From Siphonodentalium dalli (taxonomy: Eukaryota > Mollusca > Scaphopoda > Gadilida > Siphonodentaliidae): 64,000 nt of DNA. A program made the position numbers and the translations under genes. The notes below the pieces were generated by a model. It saw only the letters and a program-made list of their open reading frames with translations. It searched no databases and was not told the DNA's origin. Positions 57,586-64,000 of this stretch are shown piece by piece; positions within the stretch are counted from its first letter, which is position 1; every line of letters starts with the position of its first letter. The stretch is taken from assembly GCA_032622095.1 (NCBI GenBank), contig CP136066.1, forward strand, positions 108,273,319 to 108,337,318, written 5' to 3'.

Positions 57586-57657
57586 ATCAACTGTGTGGTG
57601 ATGAATGGACTGAATGAAGAAGAATTAACAGATTTTGTTGGGTTTACCAAGGATAAG
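57586..57657 (+). CDS. MOCS1: MOCS1 coding exon 5
   Basis: 72 bp, 24 codons, acceptor TTTCTTTCACAG, donor GTTAGATT, phase 0 on both sides (residues 224-247). It reads INCVVMNGLNEEELTDFVGF. The block VNCVVM.GLNEDEL in human MOCS1A matches closely. This strand lies in the radical SAM barrel. The exon is too short for simple ORF searches; the paired splice sites and peptide support it. Confidence 0.94.
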
Positions 57658-57889
57658 GTTAGATTTCATTAATAATAAAATGAATGCCAGTTTCAATGTG
57701 ATTATGGGAAAAATTCATTGATGTTTTTGCAAAGTTTGCTACTTTTTATTGCCTATAAAAGCTACGAATACATTAAAGCCCTGATCTTTTACTTATATTT
57801 ATACACATGATTTATTCAATTTGAAGTTTATTAATGACTTCCTAATTTAGTTAACAAAATCTGCATATTAGCTCATCAATATATATACA

Positions 57890-60320
57890 AGAGTAGGATT
57901 TGTCTGTTTGTCTGTTCAAGATTTTTCTCCCAGACCCCTGGACCGATTTGAACCAGATATGGTGTTATAACGGCATTAGTTTTTCAAAAGTTTTATGTTA
58001 AATTGAGCAAGGTACGGAAGCCCATTGCGGTCACATTAGTCATATAGAAAAATATATTATTGCATTTAGACATAATGGTTTTGCTTATAAACGCAATAGT
58101 AAGAGGGGACAACATATGTCAATGATGATGTAGCTACATGCAGACTACATCGATAAAGCACTAGAGATCAGTCTGCTCATGTGTTGCCTTTGGGCGATGA
58201 CCATTTTGGATGGGGTGGGCTGTTTGGGGTGGTTCTAAATGGTGTCTTGGTGGCCGTCTTGAATTTTACTCTTTGCACGACTAAATTCTTTGGCAAACCC
58301 TACAGACTACATCCCTCATCTAATCGCCACCAAACTTCATATGGATCTTCGGGGTGACCTCTAGATGGGAGCCATCGATTATTTCAGAAATTTGTTTTTT
58401 TAAAAAGGCCACCAGCAGTAGGGATCTGCAAATCGGGGATTTTGCATCGAATCTCGATATCGAATCTCCTTCCTGATATCGACATCGAATCTCGAATCGA
58501 ATCAGCCAGTTTACCAGTGTTTATTTCGGTGTCTCATGACAAAAAAATTGCAAAATTCATTATATACTATATAACAATGTTAATCTCCATAAACCTCAGT
58601 TGAAACTTGATGTTTATTTTTAGGAAAATCATGACATAGTCTAGTCACTCTCAGTCTAATGGAGGGTTTGGGATATGTTGCATTGAATTTCTATCTAGCT
58701 GTGTCATGGAGAACATGACACAAGAAGTGACAGTAAGACACCTAAAGACAGTTCAATCAACGTATCACAATCCCCATGAATGGAAGTCATTTGTCTACAT
58801 TATTTAATAAAGATAATATAGCTTTGAAACACTTGGACATGGGTACACCGTTCAGCTATATAATTGTTGTAGTCCGATACCAATGGTAGTTATCTGTCAC
58901 TGTTATTGTTAAACTTTTCAACCCACAACAGATCAAACACCTATTCACAGTAGTTGTCTTCACGGAGGAGGTCCCAGAAAACAGACATAAATTACAAGTG
59001 TTAAATGTTATCAACAAGATTCAACGGATCGAAACTTGGTGCAACACGCTCGATTTCCCGGGAAATAGAAACTGGAAATAGGAAATTTCTATGAATTCTG
59101 CCGGCAGTGTCGCAGATAACTGGTCGCACATAATGATGTCCATTTAAGAACGTAATATACCGATTGTTCTAAGGTTTCTGTTCATTCCACTCTACTATTT
59201 GTCGCGCATAACGGCATATAATCTGAATTGGATGTCCGAAGTTCTAAACATATGGTAATCAATTGAGTTCTGCATCTAGCGATCACGCACAGTGTAGACA
59301 AAGTATATAGTATATAGTCGATACAGATTACAAATATATGCGCCGATTGATCACTGTCACGGGTTGCGATCGAAGCACATAATTTACATAATGCACGTCT
59401 ATTCTGAATGGCATACATTCATAATTACCTACGTTGGCTAACGTGGCAACCTTGTGCTTCACATTTTGTGAATTCAGGTCATTTGTCATGTGTTATCTAG
59501 ATGTAAAAAACGAGACTACAACAAAGTAACACCGATTCGAAAATATCCGAATCAGCGGACCGATTCGGTGTCGATCTCGAATCGGGTGCCCGATATCGAC
59601 ATCGAATCGAATCTCGAATATTCGCAGATCCCTAACCAGCAGCCACTTTGGATTTTACTCTTTGCATTGACAGCTATCTTGAATTTTACTCTTTGCATGA
59701 CTAAATCATTTGGCACACCCTACAAGCCACATCCCTCATCCGATTATCATCAAACTTCATACAGATCTTCAGGGTGACCTCCAGATGGGAGCCATCGATT
59801 ATTTCTGAAATTGCTAAAAAAAACATGGCCGCCAGCTGCCATCTTGGATTTCAAATTTGAATCCATCGGCACACCCTGCAGCTCGCATATATCTAAGAAA
59901 TGTATTGTAAATTTACAGACATGATTAGGATCACCTCTAGATGAGAGCTATTGAATTTGAAAGATTTTTGATTAAAAACATGGCTGGTATTTTACTCTTT
60001 GCATGAATAAATCCTTTGGCACACCCTACAGACCACATCCCTCATCCGACCATCATCAAACTTTAAATGTATCTTCATGGTGACCTCTAGATGGGAGCCA
60101 ACGATATTTTCCGAATTTCGTTAAAAAACATGATCACCAGTGGCCATCGTGGATTTTACTCTTTTCATGACTAAAATCCTTTGCCACACCCTACATGCCA
60201 ATCATCCAAACTTCATATGGTTCTTTGGTGTTACCTCTAGATGGAAGCTGGACAAAATTTCCCGAAATTTGCTAAATTTGTAAAATTGGATTGCACATTT
60301 GAATCCATCGGCACATCCTG
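57890..60320. repeat. Tandem ~180-bp modules split by a hAT element
   Basis: The theme 'ttttactctttgcatgacta', 'tggcacaccctacagaccac', 'cttcatatggatcttc..ggtgacctctagatgggagcc' recurs at about 58260, 59650, 59990 and 60150, with a decayed head near 57890. The hAT at 58419-59634 sits inside one module. Motifs such as 'catggccgccagctgccatcttgg' also occur here. Confidence 0.78.
58419..59634. mobile_element. Non-autonomous hAT, TSD ACCAGCAG
   Basis: Ends TAGGGATCTGCAAAT and ATTCGCAGATCCCTA (one mismatch), with the 8-bp TSD ACCAGCAG at 58411-58418 and 59635-59642. Both subterminal regions are arrays of 'atcgaatctcgat' motifs. No transposase is visible in 1.2 kb. Confidence 0.92.
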
Positions 60321-60876
60321 CAGCCCACATTTAGTGGAGAAATGTTTGAAATTAATTTCATTTACACAATATAATCCATTTACTGAAACTTTTTGACTTT
60401 CCTTTATCATTCTATTGACTGCTCAGCATAAAATTATTAACGCCTCCCCATGTTGAACTAGACACTCTCATTCAATGATATAATAGGGGTTTCATGTGAT
60501 ATAATAAATTATTAAATTCAATATATTTTTTTTAATAATCAAAATGTTCAAATGATCACAGACCCCTATGCCGTTGGAAGCCCCTACACCCTCCGGGAAC
60601 CTGTTTAACATAAAAATGTGTAGGGGTCTGCCAAATATATAGAGTTATAGCCTGTCGATCATCAAAAGTACGACAAACATTTCCAATCTAAACATTGCAA
60701 TTGTAAACAAATTTGGGTGAAAAAATTCCAAGCGTAATTTCTAAGTATCCTTAAGGATTTCCACTCACCCTACTGGCTTAATATTGTGAAAACTCACAAC
60801 AGTTGATAGTAAATTAACTTCAAAGAAGATGCAGATGATTCAGCTGGATGATTAAGAAAGTTATTATCTTTTTCAG

Positions 60877-61029
60877 AACATTGATGTGAGATTCATTGAG
60901 TACATGCCGTTCGACGGAAATAAATGGAATTCCAAGAAGATGTTCAGTTATCGTGAAATGTTGGATAAAATTAAAGAGAAGTGGCCAGAAATAGAGAAAA
61001 TAGCAGACCAGGCTAACGATACATCTAAG
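60877..61029 (+). CDS. MOCS1: MOCS1 coding exon 6
   Basis: 153 bp, 51 codons, acceptor TTATCTTTTTCAG, donor GTGCAC, phase 0 (residues 248-298). It reads [20 protein letters not shown] and then [31 protein letters not shown] is a hallmark of MoaA/MOCS1A. The C-terminal part with the second [4Fe-4S] cluster (CxxC...C) that binds GTP, and any MOCS1B (MoaC-like) domain, must lie to the right of this window; 61030-64000 contains no matching exon. Confidence 0.96.
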
Positions 61030-61069
61030 GTGCACATGTCAAGTTATACAATCATTTAGTGATATATTA

Positions 61070-61322
61070 CCACTTTCATGATGGGAGCTGCATTGGTGCA
61101 GCATTAAAGATCCTGTGTCAGTGAATTTTCTTATATATGCGAGTCTCCCATAGCCTCTCTGCTTTCTTTGTGTGGGTATCCACCGTCTGTGGTTCCCTAG
61201 TCATGTTTAATATTTATATATAATATATATTTAAGATTTAGGAGACTCGCATATATATGAGAAAACATTGGCACAGGGTTTTGTTTGCAAAATTTCAGGA
61301 AGCTCCAGTCATGGAACAGTTA
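61070..61322. mobile_element. TTAA-type hairpin MITE, interrupted
   Basis: Family ends 'ctttcatgatgggagc' and 'agctccagtcatgg' with degraded termini. The loop holds a ~60-bp block, 'cctctctgctttctttgtgtgggtatcc', also found at 62125-62185 outside any MITE. Confidence 0.65.
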
Positions 61323-61418
61323 GAATGCATGGTGCAGATACAGTCTGTTTCTTGAACTAATTATCTGAATTTCCTGCAAAATAATGGATGGCAAAGGGTT
61401 CTAATTTACAACTATAAC

Positions 61419-61655
61419 TCTTTCACGATGGGAGCTGTGCTGGTGCAGCATTAAAGATCCTGTGCCAGTGCATTCTCTTCTATATGCAATTCTCCCATAT
61501 ATAAGAGAATGCACTGGCTTACAAAATCAATATTGTTAGGCCAATGTATTCTGTTTTATATGAGAGGCTCCCTATGGGAGACTCGCATATATAAGAGAAT
61601 GCATTGACACTGGGTTTTCGCAAAATTTCAGGAAGCTTATGTCATGGAAGGAGGG
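61419..61655. mobile_element. TTAA-type hairpin MITE
   Basis: Two hairpins of 'gcattctcttatatatgcgag' type; right TTAA at 61656-61659, left end altered. Same family as 57030-57284. Confidence 0.7.
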
Positions 61656-62187
61656 TTAAGCAGGAATGGGCTACAAGCGGTTCAACTCTATTGAGGGGCT
61701 CTTTATACAGAGATCACACCTTCCTCAAAACTGAGTAATTAATTAACTGGTCGACCTCCCACACCATTTATCCAAAAATGTAATGAAGATTAGAATCTAG
61801 TGTCACAAACTAGCTATCGAAAGTGGATGATAGAAGAAAACAGCAAAGAATGCGAGGTACTGTCCATTGTGTATGAGATGAATTTAATCCGGTGTTAACT
61901 TGCAACACTTTGCACAAATTCGGGAGAATTATGTCCCAGATTACTACTGGAAGCCCTACACATTTAAGAAAATAGTAAGTTTAGAAAATAAAAACCTGAT
62001 GAAACAACTAGCCATATTCTTGAAACTAGTGATGAAAGAATACAGTAAAGAGGCCCAGAGATGTCGACCCATATAGACACCTATTAACCACATCCTATTT
62101 GTCTAACATAGGGAGGTTGAATCATTGCCTCTCTGCTTTCTTTGTGTGGGTATCCTCCATCTGTGGTTCTCTAGTCTTGTTTAATTA

Positions 62188-63035
62188 GCTCACCTGAGAC
62201 GAAGTCTCCGGTGGAGCTATAGTCATCACTCCTCGTCCGTCGTCCGTCGGGCCGTCCGTCCGTCTGTCTGTCCGTCCGTCTGTCCATCCGTCAACTTTTT
62301 TAAAAACATCTTCTCCTCTGAAACCATCATACCAAATTGGTTCATATTTGGTGTGGATGTTCCCTAGGTGACTCTCATTCAGATTTGTTCAAATGAGGTC
62401 ACTGGGTCAAATAGTTGCCAAACCAGGGTCATAACTCTATTCCTCCACAGTAATTCTTACAACAACTTCTTGATCATAACCATTGTGCCGATTTAGCTAA
62501 TATTTGGTATGGAGGGTCCTTGGTGACTGGTGTTCAGATTTGTTCAAATGAGGTCACCCGGTCAATTAGTTGAGAAACCAGGGCCATAACTCATAGTAAT
62601 TCTTACAATGACTTCATCTACAAAAATATTCGGCTGATTTAGCTTATATTTGGTACTGAGGGACCTTGGGTGACTGGGAATCAGATTTGTTCAAATTGGA
62701 TCACTGGGTCATTGGGGGCAGAGCCAGGGACATAACTCTAAAAACCAAAAAATTACATTTTTGTATTTTGATCATATTTGGTGTGGATGTTCCCTAGGTG
62801 ACTGTCATTCAGATTTGTTCAAATGAGGTCACTGTGTCAAACAGTTGCGAAACCAGGGCCATAACTATATTCCTCCTTGGTAATTCTTATAACGACTTCT
62901 TGTCTATAACCATTGTGCCGATTTAGTTTATATTTGGTATGTGGGGTCATTGAATGACTGGGGTTCAGATTTGTTCAAATGGGGTCACTGGGTCAAATTC
63001 GGGTGCAGGCAGGGCCATAATTCCCAAAAAAATAA
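62188..63035. repeat. Dispersed 'gctcacctgag...cgtccgtc' repeat with ~165-bp modules
   Basis: The head 'tagctcacctgag' with 'ctccggtggagcta' and a CGTCCGTC run is followed by repeats of 'atatttggtgtgga ... ggtgact ... cagatttgttcaaatgaggtcac ... ccagggccataactc'. This is a repeat type I associate with lophotrochozoan genomes. Confidence 0.8.
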
Positions 63036-63355
63036 TAAAAAATTCAGGAACTCCTTGATCAATTTAACATACAAAAAAATTTATCACCCTCCCCCCATAT
63101 GACCCAGAACCCCACCCTGCCCCCAACCAACAGCATTCCACCCTATCTCATTTCCTAACTCACAGGATCTCCCCCACCAGCATATTAAGTCAATTGTATT
63201 AGCTACAGACAGAGAGAGTTAATATAAATACACACACAGGCATCAATTGAGATGTTTATCAGACTGACAGGTGTGAACTTAATGCACCAGACAGCACTCA
63301 TGCCAATGTGTGTTATTAAAATAAAAACAAATTATTGTTCTCTAACCTGAATTTA

Positions 63356-63768
63356 GTGTGTCTGGCATTTGCAGAATGAGGTTCCCAGAGGGTGAATTTA
63401 GTTATGCTACCCTGCACAGCAGTCTAGCATCACCAAATACACTAGCCAGGGTCCTCATTCTGCTTAAGCCTCATCTTCTGGGAAGTATATAGGCACTTAA
63501 ATTGATATTTTTACTTACTTTTTCCCTTCTATTTAGTTTCTATATCCCCTAATTTGTGAATATAAAATGCATAATTGAGGTGCCCAGTGGGTGCACATCA
63601 CCAACTTTAACTGGAGAACTTCAATCTAATGCTATGTCTCCCATAGCAGTTGAGGCCTACACAGAATGAGGTCCTCAGAGGGTGAATTTGGTGATGCTAG
63701 CCCGCATTGCAGGATTGTGTCATTAAATTCACCCTTATGGGACCTCATTGTGCAAATGTCAGACACTA
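63356..63768. mobile_element. Probable ~410-bp MITE with TGCC/GCAGAATGAGG ends
   Basis: 'gtgtctggcatttgcagaatg' near 63357 and its near-complement near 63744-63766 form ~25-bp inverted ends. 'agagggtgaattt.gt.atgct' also recurs directly at 63390 and 63676. TSD may be TA. A G13 run follows at 63853. Confidence 0.55.
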
Positions 63769-64000
63769 TGTTCAGGCTTGGCTGTTCGAATATTATGTTC
63801 TTAACCACCAGTATCCAATTGAACTCATTATACCCTGAAAAGAAAACTTGGCGGGGGGGGGGGGGGGTATATTGGATTGAATTTGTCAGTATCTATGTCA
63901 GACTGTTTTCCCATCCATCCATCTGTCATTATGTCTCTATCCGTCCATCAATTGTTTTATTCTCCAGATACATATTAAAGACCAAATGGGTTTAAATATT

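Overview
This is a eukaryotic, animal nuclear window. It is AT-rich and made mostly of introns and transposable elements. Two genes are recognisable from spliced coding exons. On the minus strand at the left edge are the first coding exons of SMAD4, the common-mediator Smad: the MH1 domain, a 30-bp micro-exon and part of the linker. On the plus strand from 41.2 kb to beyond the right edge are six exons of MOCS1 (MoaA-type radical SAM enzyme, molybdenum-cofactor step 1). The deeply conserved introns, and dispersed repeats of the 'accaaatttg ... gttatggccctttt' and 'gctcacctgag ... cgtccgtc' kinds, suggest an invertebrate, probably a lophotrochozoan such as a mollusc or brachiopod. That placement is inference.

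Layout. 0-8.3 kb: SMAD4, read right to left, with introns holding tandem ~160-bp modules and TTAA-type hairpin MITEs. 8.3-12.2 kb: SMAD4 upstream DNA with a CRE-like site and GC-rich minisatellite DNA. 12.2-18.2 kb: a wrecked minus-strand hAT transposon, itself hit by two other DNA transposons with readable target-site duplications (TSDs). 19.1 kb: a possible THAP-domain exon. 19.56-22.25 kb: a complete 2,684-bp hAT element with an 8-bp TSD, whose transposase is broken by one frameshift and one stop. 24.6-27.5 kb: a foldback element with a 21-bp palindrome array and a second copy of the CAGTCCTTCG element. 28.1-33.2 kb: a 5-kb foldback element of tandem modules carrying ATGGCGGCC-like motifs, split by a 5'-truncated LINE with a 102-bp perfect TSD. 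35.5-38.9 kb: a TGATATCA-rich array split by a Mutator-like foldback with a 9-bp TSD, itself holding a nested TTAA MITE. 39.9-41.0 kb: a CAGGGGCGG hAT MITE.

41.2-64 kb: MOCS1. Its introns are loaded with hairpin MITEs, tandem repeats, a ~590-bp near-perfect palindrome and an apparent internal duplication in the 11-kb intron 3.

The two host genes are unrelated in function (TGF-beta/BMP signalling; cofactor synthesis) and read in opposite directions, with about 33 kb of repeats between them. I found no rRNA, CRISPR, operon or other new multi-gene system. The most unusual items are structural: the 102-bp TSD, two templated insertions inside hAT copies, the long intronic hairpin, and a DNA-transposon family with 7-bp TSDs whose superfamily I could not name.
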